Position numbers and translations under genes: made by a program. Below the pieces are notes generated by a model that saw only the letters and a list, made by a program, of their open reading frames with translations, was not told where the DNA came from and did no database searches. Positions 17,370-26,767 of a DNA stretch of 64,000 nucleotides are shown here, in pieces; within the stretch, counting starts at the first letter, position 1; the number at the start of each line of letters is the position of its first letter. The DNA is from Actinomyces sp. oral taxon 448 str. F0400. GTDB taxonomy: Bacteria > Actinomycetota > Actinomycetes > Actinomycetales > Actinomycetaceae. Location of the stretch: assembly GCF_000220835.1 (NCBI RefSeq), contig NZ_GL985606.1:1871861-1935860 (forward strand), in the 5' to 3' direction.

Positions 17370-18506
17370 GTGCCACCCACCTCCACCACCCCCGACAGCA
17401 CCGACAGCCCGTCTTCCGACCCGCCCGAAGTCACCGCCGAGAATGCCGCCGAGATCCTCGCCGCCGACGATGAGGCCGAGACCGTCCCGGCCACCGGCCG
17501 CGTATCGCGTCGTCGATTTCTTATCGGCGGCACAGCCGCCGCGGCCGCCCTCGTCGCCGGCGGCGCCTGGCTGACTCTGCGCCGCACCAATCAGGGCGTC
17601 GTCGGCGCCGCTCAGGAGCTGCCGCTCGTCATCGGCGGAGACATCTGCGCCGCCCCTCTGTACGCCGCTTACCACATGGGCTATTTCGACGACGCCGGCC
17701 TCAACGTGACCCTGGCCCGTACTCAACGCACGGAGGACACCAAGGACGCCGTCGGCGCGGGCAGATACATCGGCGCCCCCGGCATCTTCTTCGCCTGGCT
17801 CGAACCGATCTACAACGGCGTCAACGCCAAGCTCACCGGCGGCTTCCACTCCGGCTGCCTCCAGCTCGTCGTGAACAACGACTCCCCCATCACGCAGATG
17901 GCCGATCTCAGGGGCAGGAGAGTCGGCGTGCCCTCGCTGTCCAGCTCCGCCTTCGCCTACTTCGCTATCGGTCTGTCCCGCGCCGGTCTCGATGTCGACC
18001 CGAACAAGGGAGACGTCTCGTGGGTGACCGTTGACGAGGACTCCCTGGGCAGGCGTCTGACCAACGGGGACGTCGACGCCATTATGGGGTCGGACCCGGC
18101 CCCGCTCCTACCGGTGTTCAACGGCACCGCGAAGGTGCTGGCCTCCAACAGTGCCGAGCCCTTCTGCTGCTCGGTCGCCCTCAACGGGGACTTCGTCGCC
18201 AACCAGCCCGACCGCGCCAGGGCCTTGACGGAGGCCTGGTTCAAGGGGTCGGACTACCTGGCGCAGGATCAGGCCAACCGTCGGGAGATCGCCAAGATCG
18301 AGGCCGATAACGAGTACGTCGCCGCCGAGCGTAGCGTCATCGAGGACATCCTGGAGACCTACGGCTGGCACGCGTCCGCCACCGAATTCCGCACCGCTAT
18401 CGCCAGCGGCATCGAAGACTTCAAGGGCACCGGATTCATCTCGGCGGACGCAAGCCCCGATGAATTGGCCGACACGGTGTACGCGGACCTGGGCATCACC
18501 CGATGA
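17370..18506 (+). CDS. Tat-exported substrate-binding protein of a sulfonate/taurine/nitrate-type ABC importer
   Basis: 378 residues from a GTG at 17370 with CAGGAGA nearby. A long polar N-region of about 45 residues leads to a twin-arginine signal (SRRRFLIGG, residues 46-54) and a hydrophobic stretch. The mature domain is NMT1/SsuA-like: ELPLVIGGDICAAPLYAAYHMGYFDDAGLNV, then the hinge region with DLRGRRVGVPSLSSSAFAYF. The frame is open upstream, but this start is the one with a ribosome site. It overlaps the permease by four bases. The Cys-rich leader upstream favours a sulfur substrate; nitrate, taurine or a thiamine precursor remain possible. Confidence 0.85.
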   Translation: MPPTSTTPDSTDSPSSDPPEVTAENAAEILAADDEAETVPATGRVSRRRFLIGGTAAAAALVAGGAWLTLRRTNQGVVGAAQELPLVIGGDICAAPLYAAYHMGYFDDAGLNVTLARTQRTEDTKDAVGAGRYIGAPGIFFAWLEPIYNGVNAKLTGGFHSGCLQLVVNNDSPITQMADLRGRRVGVPSLSSSAFAYFAIGLSRAGLDVDPNKGDVSWVTVDEDSLGRRLTNGDVDAIMGSDPAPLLPVFNGTAKVLASNSAEPFCCSVALNGDFVANQPDRARALTEAWFKGSDYLAQDQANRREIAKIEADNEYVAAERSVIEDILETYGWHASATEFRTAIASGIEDFKGTGFISADASPDELADTVYADLGITR

Positions 18507-19474
18507 GCGCCCGCCGCCGGCTCCTGCGTCTATGGGGCGCGATCGCCCTCGCCCTGTGGGGCGCCTATCTCGCCGTCGTTCTTCTTCTGCCCGATACCGC
18601 CGGTGCGCGCACCGCCCCCACCGCACCGCTCGCAGCGATCGTCGGGGCGGGGCTGGTGGGCCTCGTCAGCTGGCTCGTCCTCGCTCTGGACCGACCCACG
18701 GGGACTGTCGCGCGCGCCCTCGCGCATCGTCTGCCGTGGATCGTCTTCGGCGGCGGATGGTTCCTGGCGTGGCAGCTGTCGACTGTGAAATCGGGTCTGC
18801 TCGACCCGCCCTACTTCGTGGCTCCCGAGGTACTCATCGCGGATCTCGTCGACGACTGGACCCTCCTGGCCAGATGCCTGCTGTCCTCCGGACTGCTGTT
18901 CATGGCGGGGTATCTCATCGGATCGGTTGCGGGTTTCGCGACTGGACTGCTCATGGGATGGTCGAGGCGGGCCGACTACTGGCTGCACCCCCTCCTGCAG
19001 ACGGTCGGCCCGGTCCCTGCCAGCGCTCTGTTGCCCCTGGCGGTGCTCGTCGTGCCGACCACATACCTGTCGGCGGCCTTCATCGTGGCCTTCGGGGCGT
19101 GGTTCCCAATGGCGACGATGACCCGGGCCGGTGTGCGATCGGTGCCCAAGTCCTTCATCGACGTGGCGCGTACGCTGGGGGCGGGCGAGGGCTTCCTGGT
19201 GGCGCGCGTGGCGATCCCCTCGGCGCTGCCCGACATGCTCACCGGACTGTTCACCGGGCTGGGAACGAGCCTGGCGGCACTCATGACGGCCGAGCTCGTC
19301 GGCGTCGACCGAGGGCTGGCCTGGTACATCAACTGGGTCAAGGGGTGGGCCGACTACCCGAGGATGTACGTCGGGCTGGTCGTCCTCATCGTCTTCTGCC
19401 GTGCTCTGATGGTCCTGCTGTTCAAGCTCCGCTCCTCACTGCTCGCCTGGCAGCAGAATCTCGTCAGGTGGTGA
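18503..19474 (+). CDS. ABC importer permease (SsuC/TauC type)
   Basis: 323 residues. Two extra N-terminal helices (about residues 10-30 and 45-65) precede the usual core, in which the BPD_transp_1 region includes the EAA-like loop (RTLGAGEGFLVARVAIPSALP) that contacts the ATPase. It starts inside the stop of the binding-protein gene (ATGA) and is followed by the ATPase gene in the same operon. Length is slightly above the family's usual 250-290 because of the N-terminal helices. Confidence 0.9.
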   Translation: MSARRRLLRLWGAIALALWGAYLAVVLLLPDTAGARTAPTAPLAAIVGAGLVGLVSWLVLALDRPTGTVARALAHRLPWIVFGGGWFLAWQLSTVKSGLLDPPYFVAPEVLIADLVDDWTLLARCLLSSGLLFMAGYLIGSVAGFATGLLMGWSRRADYWLHPLLQTVGPVPASALLPLAVLVVPTTYLSAAFIVAFGAWFPMATMTRAGVRSVPKSFIDVARTLGAGEGFLVARVAIPSALPDMLTGLFTGLGTSLAALMTAELVGVDRGLAWYINWVKGWADYPRMYVGLVVLIVFCRALMVLLFKLRSSLLAWQQNLVRW

Positions 19475-19479
19475 CCGAT

Positions 19480-20370
19480 ATGATCGAGACGACAACCGAT
19501 GACTCCGGCAGCGCCCCGAGCTCCTCGGCGCGGGCGCCGCGAGGCGCGCACGTGCGCCTGGACGGCGTCTCGCACCATTACCCTCTCTCCCGCGATCTCG
19601 ACCACGGTTGGGTGCCCTCGCTGGTGCGCCTGGTCTCTCCCGCCGCCCGCGCCCGCCACGAGGCGGAGGCCGCCAAGCCCTCCGAGCTGGCCGTGCTCGA
19701 CGGCATCAATCTGGACATCGCACCCGGCGAGTTCGTGGCTCTCGTGGGCCAGTCCGGCTGCGGCAAGTCGACGATCCTGCGGCTGCTCGCCGGACTGGAG
19801 AGGCCGAGCGCCGGACGCGTTGACGTCGACGGACGACCGGTGACCGCTCCCGAGCCCGAACGGGCGCTCGCCTTCCAGGATGCGACCCTGCTGCCATGGC
19901 GCACAGTGCGGGAGAACGTGGCTCTGGGGCCGCAGGCGCGTAAACGGCTCACCGTCGATGAGCGCCGTATTACCGCCGCACTCCAGATCGTGGGGCTGCG
20001 GGACTTCGCCGATGCCTACCCCTCGACCCTGTCGGGCGGCATGGCGCAGCGGGTGGCGCTCGCCCGGGCCCTGGTGAACCGGCCCCGGCTGTTCCTCCTG
20101 GATGAGCCCTTCGGCAAGCTCGACGCCCTGACGCGTCTGACCCTGCAGGACGAGGTCGGAAGGCTGTGGATCTCCCAACGGTTCACCGCGGTCCTGGTCA
20201 CGCATGACGTCGACGAGGCGCTGCGCCTGTCCGGCCGTATCATCGTGCTCTCCGAACGACCCGCGCACGTCGTGGCGGACATCGAAGTGCCCGACGGGGT
20301 CGGGCAGGATCAAGCCTCGTCGACGTTCCAGGACCTGCGCACGAGGATCCTGCACCTGCTGGGGCGATGA
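19480..20370 (+). CDS. ABC importer ATPase (SsuB/TauB type)
   Basis: 296 residues from the ATG at 19480, which has AGGTGG eight bases upstream; a GTG at 19471 overlapping the permease stop is the alternative. Walker A is at residues 90-98 (GQSGCGKST), the Q-loop at AFQDATLLPW, the signature at LSGGMAQRVALARAL, Walker B at LFLLDEPFGKLDAL, and the H-loop at LVTHDVDEAL. Between the first strand and Walker A lies an insert of about 35 residues (roughly 36-70, DHGWVPSLVRLVSPAARARH) not usual in SsuB. It completes a binding protein, permease and ATPase operon. Confidence 0.9.
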   Translation: MIETTTDDSGSAPSSSARAPRGAHVRLDGVSHHYPLSRDLDHGWVPSLVRLVSPAARARHEAEAAKPSELAVLDGINLDIAPGEFVALVGQSGCGKSTILRLLAGLERPSAGRVDVDGRPVTAPEPERALAFQDATLLPWRTVRENVALGPQARKRLTVDERRITAALQIVGLRDFADAYPSTLSGGMAQRVALARALVNRPRLFLLDEPFGKLDALTRLTLQDEVGRLWISQRFTAVLVTHDVDEALRLSGRIIVLSERPAHVVADIEVPDGVGQDQASSTFQDLRTRILHLLGR

Positions 20371-20401
20371 GACGGCCACCGTGCCGCCTGCACTCACCGC
20401 C

Positions 20402-20764
20402 TCAGGGGCCGCAGTCGTCGTGGAAGTCGAAGCCGACAGCGTCGGCTTCACGCACGAGCGCCGTGACGGCCTCGGCGTCGGTCAGATAAGGCATAAGAGC
20501 CTCGGCGAGGGCCTCGATCGGCTGTTGACCGCCGCTGGCGAAGAAGACGCCGGACTCGGCGCCCAGACTCTCCACCTCGGGCGCCTCGCCCCGCTCGATG
20601 AGCCGGAGTGCGACGCCCTGCCAGAAGCGTCCCACGCAGGCATGGCCCAAACCCCTGATGGTGCCGGCGGTCGGCGGGTGACCCGCGTAAAGGATCAATG
20701 AGGCCGATGGACGGCCCCATCGAGACGTCTCCACGATTCCGATGAGTCTGTCGTCGTGGGCCAC
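20402..20764 (-). CDS. small hypothetical protein
   Basis: 120 residues from a GTG at 20764 with GAGG seven bases upstream, ending 31 bases from the ATPase stop on the other strand. It has a soluble alpha/beta look: DDRLIGIVETSRWGRPSASL at the N-terminus, then LGHACVGRFWQGVALRLIER, with an acidic tail. Codon use is similar to that of its neighbours. I do not recognise the family, and the frame could be chance, although composition and ribosome site favour a real gene. Confidence 0.5.
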   Translation of the reverse strand: MAHDDRLIGIVETSRWGRPSASLILYAGHPPTAGTIRGLGHACVGRFWQGVALRLIERGEAPEVESLGAESGVFFASGGQQPIEALAEALMPYLTDAEAVTALVREADAVGFDFHDDCGP

Positions 20765-21225
20765 GGTCGTCCTCTCGATAGCGGGCGACGGACCAGCGCC
20801 GACGTCACCGGTGCGGCACCGGCACTGCCGCCACCCGAAGTAGAAGCACATGAGCACCGTCGCGGCGACGGGGAGTCCTCCCCGTGCACCCGGCCGCGCA
20901 GCTTCACGAGACGGGCCTCACGTGTGACGTTCGGCGTTACATCATGCGCCGGCTCCCGCGCGTCGACTCGCGCTCATAGGATGCGGGAAGGAGCGATCCG
21001 CAGTGCGAATCCCGTTCGGGGCCGGTCGAACGATCTGCGAGTGCAGGCAGCCGGGACCATCCCCGTGAGTCTGTGCGTGAAGTCCGTCACTCGTCGTTAC
21101 CCTCCCGGGGCGAGACGAGGTAAGGACGAGTGTGGTGGGTGCGGTGCGGCAAGAGTGGAGGACGAACCGTCCTCCCCCACACTCCGCAATGGGCCCCTCA
21201 GCGGGCCGGATACGGGAAGAACGTC
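20765..21225. other. 461-base leader/intergenic region of the helicase gene
   Basis: Contains no gene I can support. It should hold the helicase promoter and a long 5' leader, since cold-shock-type DEAD-box genes often have one. The hairpin at 21157-21175 is the clearest structure. Confidence 0.4.
21157..21175 (+). promoter_or_regulatory. hairpin in the helicase leader
   Basis: GGAGGACG (21157-21164) pairs exactly with CGTCCTCC (21168-21175) around a 3-base loop, with an outer GAGT/ACTC pairing at 21153-21156 and 21181-21184. It lies about 50 bases before the helicase start and could act as an RNA thermosensor or mRNA stability element. Confidence 0.35.
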
Positions 21226-23694
21226 ATGACCGCCACCAATACGGGCCCCTCCGAGTCCTCCGAGGGGACCGTGAGCGATTCGCCCAGCCTCAACGACCTC
21301 TTCAACGCCGAGGTCGCCGCCTCCGGCCCCCCGACGGGGATCGCCTCCGGGGAGGAGGCGGAGGAGATAGCTGCGCCTCACACGGGCCGGGCGCCCTCGC
21401 CCGCTTCCCCCGACGTCTTCGCCACTCCCGCTTCCTCGGACTCCCCGGAGGACCCCGAGGACGTTGAGCACGACGAGGAAGCCGATGATGTCGATCTCGC
21501 CCTCCCCGAGGTCGACCCCGAGGACAAGGGGGTCGGCGACGGGGATGAGGAGACGAGCGAGGACGACATCAACGGCCGCACGTCCTTCCTCAAGACCGGC
21601 TGCGGGGACGAGGCGGCCGGTGAGGACGCCGATGACGCTCCTGCCGTCAAAGCCCCTGAGGAGATCGCCTTCGCCGATCTCGGGCTGCCGGCGGACCTTC
21701 TCAAGGCCGTCACCGACATGGGCTACGAGACCCCCACCGCGATCCAGCGCGAGGCCATTCCGGTACTGCTCGCGGGCCAGGACGTCGTGGGTGTCGCCCA
21801 AACCGGCACCGGCAAGACGGCCGCCTTCGGCCTGCCCCTGCTCAACGCCGTCGAGGCGGACGAGCACGACGTCCAAGCCCTAGTTCTGGCTCCCACCCGC
21901 GAGCTGGCCCTCCAGAGCGCGGACGCCGTCACCGACATGGCGCACCGGTCCCGCGGCCTCGACGTCGTCGCCGTCTACGGCGGCGCCCCCTACGGCCCGC
22001 AGATCGGTGCGCTGAGGGAGGGCGCCCAGGTCGTCGTCGGCACACCCGGACGCGTTATCGACCTCATCGACAAAGGCGCTCTCATTCTGGACGACGTCAA
22101 GTACTTCGTGCTCGACGAGGCCGACGAGATGCTGCGCATGGGTTTCGCCGAGGACGTCGAGACGATCGCCGCTTCCCTGCCCGGCCGACGGCGCACCGCC
22201 CTGTTCTCCGCGACCATGCCCCCGGCGATCCAGGCGGTCGCCCGCCAGCACCTGCACGAGCCCGTCCAGATCGAGGTCTCCCGTCAGGCCTCGACCGTCG
22301 ACACGGTCCACCAGACCTATGCAGTCGTGCCCTTCCGCCACAAGATCGGCGCCGTCTGCCGAGTTCTGGCGGTCACCGACGCCGAGGCCGCCATCGTGTT
22401 CGTGCGCACCAAGTCGAGCGCCGAGGACGTTGCTATCGAGCTGGCCGGCCGCGGTATCCAGGCCGCCGCCATCTCCGGGGACGTCCCCCAGCGCGAGCGC
22501 GAGCGGCTCGTCGAGCGCCTGCGCACTGGCACCCTCGACGTGCTCGTGGCCACCGACGTCGCCGCCCGCGGACTGGACGTGGACCGCATCGGCTTGGTCG
22601 TCAACTTCGACGTGCCCCGTGAGGCCGAGGCCTACGTGCACCGTATCGGACGAACCGGCCGGGCCGGGCGGCACGGCGAGGCCGTCACCTTCCTGACCCC
22701 CAAGGAGAAGCGCAAGCTCCGCCAGATCGAACGACTCACCGGCACGCGCCTGGAGGAGATCACCCTGCCCTCTCCCGCCGACGTTTCCGAGCACCGCGCC
22801 GGCAAGCTCCTGAACAAGGCGGCCGTCCGCCATGAGCGCGGACGCCTGTCTCTGTACCGGGGACTGGTCGCCACCGGGACGCAGAGACTGGGCATCGATG
22901 CCGACGAGCTCGCCGCCACCCTGCTGGCTCTGGCCGTGGGCGATGACGGACCTCGCCGTCGCGAGGGCGAGTCCCACCGGCGCACGCGGCGCGAAGAGCA
23001 TCTCGATGATGAGGGCGCCTTCGTATCCGCCTCCTTCGAGGGGAGCCGCGATCGTGGTGGCCGTCGCTCGAACCGCCCAGAGAACAAGCCCGGTGCCGCC
23101 CGCGGGGGTCGCCGAACCTATGACGGCGCCGGCACCGTCTACCGCATCGAGGTCGGACACCGCGACCGGGTCCTGCCCGGCGCGATCGTGGGGGCGCTCG
23201 CCAACGAGGGCGGTATCCCGGGGGCTGACATCGGCAAGATCGATATCCTCCAGTCCTTCTCCCTGGTGGAGATCCGCACCCCGTTGAGCGAGGAGCAGCT
23301 GGCCACGCTGGGCCGGGCCACCTTCAGCGGTCGCGAGCTGCGCATCCGTCCGGATCAGGGTCCGGGGCGCGGATGGGACGATGACCCGCGTGGCGATGGC
23401 GATATCACCCACCGGTCGGACCGGTCTCGACGCTCCGGCCGCGAGGATCGTGGTGGCAACCAGCACGACGATCGTCGCGGTGACCGGCGCTGGGAGAGTC
23501 GCGAGCGGCGCGGTGCGGAACGGCGCGAGGTCCGCGATCAGCACGGTCGCGGCCGCAGCGGTGGTCAGCGCAACGGATTCCGGCGCAACGACCACCGCGG
23601 TGCGGGCCGGTGGGAGGATCGGAGCGATCGTGGTGATCGACGCTGGGCGAACCGGCGCGACGACCGTCGCCCGGGACACGGCAGGCGGTGGTGA
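21226..23694 (+). CDS. deaD: DEAD-box ATP-dependent RNA helicase
   Basis: 822 residues from the ATG at 21226. An acidic, disordered N-terminal region of about 145 residues precedes the helicase core. The core has a Q motif (from Phe149 to Gln174), Walker A AQTGTGKT (191-198), DEAD (297-300), SAT (328-330), and the C-terminal RecA domain ending HRIGRTGRAGR. A DbpA-like RNA-binding domain follows (GTVYRIEVGHRDRVLPGAIV), then an Arg/Gly/Asp-rich tail rich in RG and DR steps. This is the DeaD/CsdA layout, with roles in ribosome assembly and RNA decay. The acidic N-extension is longer than in E. coli DeaD but common in actinobacteria. Confidence 0.93.
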   Translation: MTATNTGPSESSEGTVSDSPSLNDLFNAEVAASGPPTGIASGEEAEEIAAPHTGRAPSPASPDVFATPASSDSPEDPEDVEHDEEADDVDLALPEVDPEDKGVGDGDEETSEDDINGRTSFLKTGCGDEAAGEDADDAPAVKAPEEIAFADLGLPADLLKAVTDMGYETPTAIQREAIPVLLAGQDVVGVAQTGTGKTAAFGLPLLNAVEADEHDVQALVLAPTRELALQSADAVTDMAHRSRGLDVVAVYGGAPYGPQIGALREGAQVVVGTPGRVIDLIDKGALILDDVKYFVLDEADEMLRMGFAEDVETIAASLPGRRRTALFSATMPPAIQAVARQHLHEPVQIEVSRQASTVDTVHQTYAVVPFRHKIGAVCRVLAVTDAEAAIVFVRTKSSAEDVAIELAGRGIQAAAISGDVPQRERERLVERLRTGTLDVLVATDVAARGLDVDRIGLVVNFDVPREAEAYVHRIGRTGRAGRHGEAVTFLTPKEKRKLRQIERLTGTRLEEITLPSPADVSEHRAGKLLNKAAVRHERGRLSLYRGLVATGTQRLGIDADELAATLLALAVGDDGPRRREGESHRRTRREEHLDDEGAFVSASFEGSRDRGGRRSNRPENKPGAARGGRRTYDGAGTVYRIEVGHRDRVLPGAIVGALANEGGIPGADIGKIDILQSFSLVEIRTPLSEEQLATLGRATFSGRELRIRPDQGPGRGWDDDPRGDGDITHRSDRSRRSGREDRGGNQHDDRRGDRRWESRERRGAERREVRDQHGRGRSGGQRNGFRRNDHRGAGRWEDRSDRGDRRWANRRDDRRPGHGRRW

Positions 23695-23941
23695 AGCGGT
23701 GGCCCGCTGAGATGGAGAGCCGCACATGGTGGACGCGGGCGCCGCACGCCGAACCGTCCCCACTGGTCCGGGCCCCGATGCTCAGTCCCGCTCGCGAGGC
23801 CCCGCATCGTCCTCCTCCCCGCACCCGCGGGCTGGTGGGACCTCGAGGTCCCGGACCGGCTCGCCGGCAATTCCTCTCCCCCGTGCTCGCGGGTCAGCGC
23901 GGAATACCGGCCGATACCCGTAGGCCGCCTCCGGTGAGGTT

Positions 23942-24126
23942 CGGCATATGCGCCTCCCACCGCTCGTCGACTTCCTCGCAGCGGGCTTCGTGCTGGGCGT
24001 GTCCAGAATTCCCAATCTCAACCTCATCGGGTCTCTCGGTGATCTCGGTGTCGCAGTGCTGCTGCTCATCATCGGGCTCAAGCCCGACCTCAAAACCTTC
24101 GCCCGTCATGAGATTGCGGGTACAAC
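23942..24126 (+). pseudogene. fragment of a Kef-type cation/proton antiporter
   Basis: About 60 residues match the start of Kef/CPA2 antiporters: RLPPLVDFLAAGFVLGV, then GSLGDLGVAVLLLIIGLKPD. The first helix is missing and similarity ends at about 24126, where IS110-related sequence begins. A separate piece from the NAD-binding end of the same family lies at 27440, in the same orientation. Confidence 0.75.
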
Positions 24127-24147
24127 ACACTCCAAACCCTTGGTCGG

Positions 24148-25032
24148 GTGCTGGTGATCGTTGATCAGCCGAACACGATCGGCGCATTACCGATCGCAGT
24201 GGCGCGCTCGGTGGGCATCGAAGTTGCCTACCTGCCCGGCCTTGCCATGCGCCGCGCCGCGTCGACACCGGAGAAAAACCCTCGCCGAACTCAAGATCCT
24301 GGTCGGGTTCGACGAAGACCTCACCGCCGAAGCCACCCGGCTGTCGAACCACATCCGCGGACTACTCACCGAGATCCACTCCGCACTGAAACGCGTCATC
24401 GGACCCCGACTGACCGCCAAACAAGGCCTGGCCGTGATCGAACGACCCGGCGACCCTTGAGGAATGGCTACGGCGTCAAATAGCAAACTGTTGAGAGTCA
24501 TCACCAAGGCCTCCCCGCGCGGTGCGACCGACTTCGCCGACGCGATCACCGCCGCAATCGTCGTTGCCGGAACGGCCGCCGCCGGACAAGTCCTTCCCAG
24601 GTTGGCAGCGTCGTTGCGGCACGTCCTGGACCAGCGGGCCGAACTCGCTGGTCAAGTCGAAAAAATTGTTGATGCTCACCCTCTTGCCGAGGTCCTGACC
24701 TCGATGCCAGGCTTCGGAGTCAGGACCGCAGTACGGATCCTCTTCGACGTCAGTGACGCCCTCCAGTTCCTCACAGCCGACACCTCGCCGCCTGCGCCGG
24801 CTTGGCGCCGGTCACCCGACGCTCCGACACCAGCATCCGAGGCGAGTTCCCAGCCCGCTCCGGGAACAAGCACCTCAAACGAGCCCTGTTCCTGTCCGCA
24901 TTCGCCGCGCTGCGCTCCGACCCCGTCACACGATCGCAAAACGGGCCCAGGGCAAGAAACAAACACAACGCCGCACTCATCTGCCTGTCCCGCCGCCGCT
25001 GCGACGTCCTGTTCGCCATGCTCCGCAACTAA
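24148..25032 (+). mobile_element. degenerate IS110-family transposase
   Basis: Pieces of one IS110 transposase in several frames: VIVDQPNTIGALPIAVARS, then LAELKILVGFDEDLTAEATR, then SMPGFGVRTAVRILFD, and the C-terminal NKHLKRALFLSAFAALRSDP ending at the TAA at 25032. The N-terminal catalytic part (first Asp of the DEDD set) is missing. About 40 residues are deleted after LPGLAMRR (near 24265), and frameshifts separate the rest. IS110 elements usually lack terminal inverted repeats and carry a bridge RNA next to the gene; I could not place either end. It is dead. Confidence 0.85.
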
Positions 25033-25062
25033 GAGGCCTACCGCGCGCCCGCCCCTCTCGCG

Positions 25063-25510
25063 GCTTGACGAGGCACTCTCTGTCGCGGCGTCCGCTGGCG
25101 TCGTCTGCACTGACGAGTACTTCCTGCATCCGGATCCTTACCCCACCCGTGAGGACTAGTATCGTGCGCGGCTCGCATACACGCGAAACCGGTTGGCCTG
25201 CCTCAACGGGATGTCCACAGTGCTCGTCAATCACTGGCCGCTACACCGCGAACCCACGCAGATTTTGCGTCACCCCGAGTTCGGCCTGTGGTGCGGCACT
25301 GACCAAACCGCACGGTGGCGCATCGAGTACAACGCGAAGATCGTGGTGTACGGACACCTGCACATCCCTCGCGCCATCGAGCTCTCCGGCGTCCACTTGG
25401 AGGAAGTGTCGATGGAATACCCGCGGGAGTGGAAATCTCAGCGGGCACGCAGCGACTGGTTGTGTGAAATGCAACCCTGTGTACCGAATCAAAGCTCCGA
25501 AGAGGCTTAG
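25063..25510 (+). pseudogene. C-terminal remnant of a metallophosphoesterase
   Basis: The last 150 or so residues of a calcineurin-like phosphoesterase, with the metal-ligand motifs VNHWPL and GHLHIPR. The 5' part is missing and the piece starts just after the IS110 remnant. A TAG at 25157-25159 interrupts the frame between TRED and YRARLAYTRNRLACL. The remaining catalytic residues (first GDxHG, GNHD) are absent. Confidence 0.75.
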
Positions 25511-25541
25511 AATCTGACGGTAACGACGAGAGGGAACGACA

Positions 25542-26657
25542 TTGATCGAGGTTTCCGCCGAACAGGTACTCGCATGGCGGCTGCACAGGCAGTACCTGGA
25601 ACCGTTGACAGACGCAGGTCCTGTTGAGATCGTCGGACGGCTCTGCGGTACGCAGGCGCAGGTGGCTTCCGCTGCTGAGACCGCTATCGCCTTACGGCAA
25701 CGCAACCCGCGACCTAAAGGGGTCAAGCGTGCGTACTCCGACCGCTCGCTTGTCAAGACTTGGGCGATGCGCGGAACGCTGCACGCGGTGCGGTCTGCGG
25801 ACGTAGCCGAGTACCTATCGCTGCTAGCTAGCGCTCGTACGTGGGCCAAGCCCACCTGGTCACGGCACTTCGGCGCTACGCCAGAAGAGATCGAGCAACT
25901 GACGGAGTCTGTCGCTGACCTCCTCGACGGTCAGGTACTGTCTCGCGATGAGCTAGTGAGCGAACTGGTTCAGGACAAACGGTTCAAGGGGATGGAAGAA
26001 CAACTGCGCTCCGGGTGGGGTGCTTTACTCAAGCCTCTCGCATGGCAGGGTGCCTTGTGCTATGGTCCGAGCCGTTCTTCGAAGGTGACATTTACTAATC
26101 CTGCCAGTTTTCTGAAGAACTGGAATGGGCTACCTGATCCTGTGGAGGCAGCACCGGAGGTCATTAAGCGATACCTCTCCGTCTATGGCCCAGCGACCCC
26201 TGAAACCTTTGACGCGTGGCTTTCGCGCAACAGCAACAAGAAGTCAACGCTCAAGGGCTGGTTCGCTAGTCTTGGCAAGCAAGTCGTCGAGGTGCAGGTG
26301 AAGGATGAGACACGATATCTGCTCGCCGAGCATGAGGACGAGCTCGCGGCCACCCAGCCCAGCCGTGCTACCCACCTCCTAGGAGCGTTCGACCAGTTCG
26401 TCCTTGGTCCTGGGACTAAGGACACTCACATGCTGGCGAACAAGCATCGCTCGCGGGTGAGCAAGGCTGCGGGTTGGATCGCTCCCGTCCTGACCCAAGG
26501 GGGGCGGATCACCGGCGTCTGGGAAATGGATGACGAGAATCTTGTCGTCACCCCGTTTCCAGGTGAGCAGGCGCCGCCACCCAAGGTGCTGGAGGATGCA
26601 GCTGCGCGGCTTGCAGCGGTGCATGGTTTGGTGAAGGTGACACCGCGGACGGGATGA
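25542..26657 (+). CDS. winged-helix DNA-binding protein, AlkZ/YcaQ-like (HTH_42)
   Basis: 371 residues from a TTG at 25542 with GAGAGGG upstream. It has the layout of the HTH_42 family: an N-terminal wHTH with the Gln-X-Gln pair QAQ at residues 38-40, then LVKTWAMRGTLHAVRSADV, repeated winged helices, and a C-terminal GRITGVWEMDDENLVVTPF. In AlkZ-type glycosylases a QxQ pair at nearly these positions catalyses excision of alkylated or cross-linked bases, so a repair role is a reasonable inference, though many HTH_42 members are uncharacterised. Its DNA is less GC-rich than the backbone and it lies in a scrap region, so it was probably acquired. Confidence 0.8.
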   Translation: MIEVSAEQVLAWRLHRQYLEPLTDAGPVEIVGRLCGTQAQVASAAETAIALRQRNPRPKGVKRAYSDRSLVKTWAMRGTLHAVRSADVAEYLSLLASARTWAKPTWSRHFGATPEEIEQLTESVADLLDGQVLSRDELVSELVQDKRFKGMEEQLRSGWGALLKPLAWQGALCYGPSRSSKVTFTNPASFLKNWNGLPDPVEAAPEVIKRYLSVYGPATPETFDAWLSRNSNKKSTLKGWFASLGKQVVEVQVKDETRYLLAEHEDELAATQPSRATHLLGAFDQFVLGPGTKDTHMLANKHRSRVSKAAGWIAPVLTQGGRITGVWEMDDENLVVTPFPGEQAPPPKVLEDAAARLAAVHGLVKVTPRTG

Positions 26658-26767
26658 CCCCCGCAGTGTCACCGCACCATTCCGTCTTGTTGGGACAAGC
26701 GCTTCCCCGGTGATTCTGCCGCCCGGGACAGCAGATTCGTGACAGACGCAATTCGCTCCAAACCGGT

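Noticed and set aside
20402-20764. Considered as antisense noise
   Set aside because: I kept it as a low-confidence gene rather than dropping it, because it has a ribosome site, no gene opposite and protein-like composition.
24120-25032. Functional IS110 element
   Set aside because: The catalytic N-terminus is missing and several frameshifts are present.
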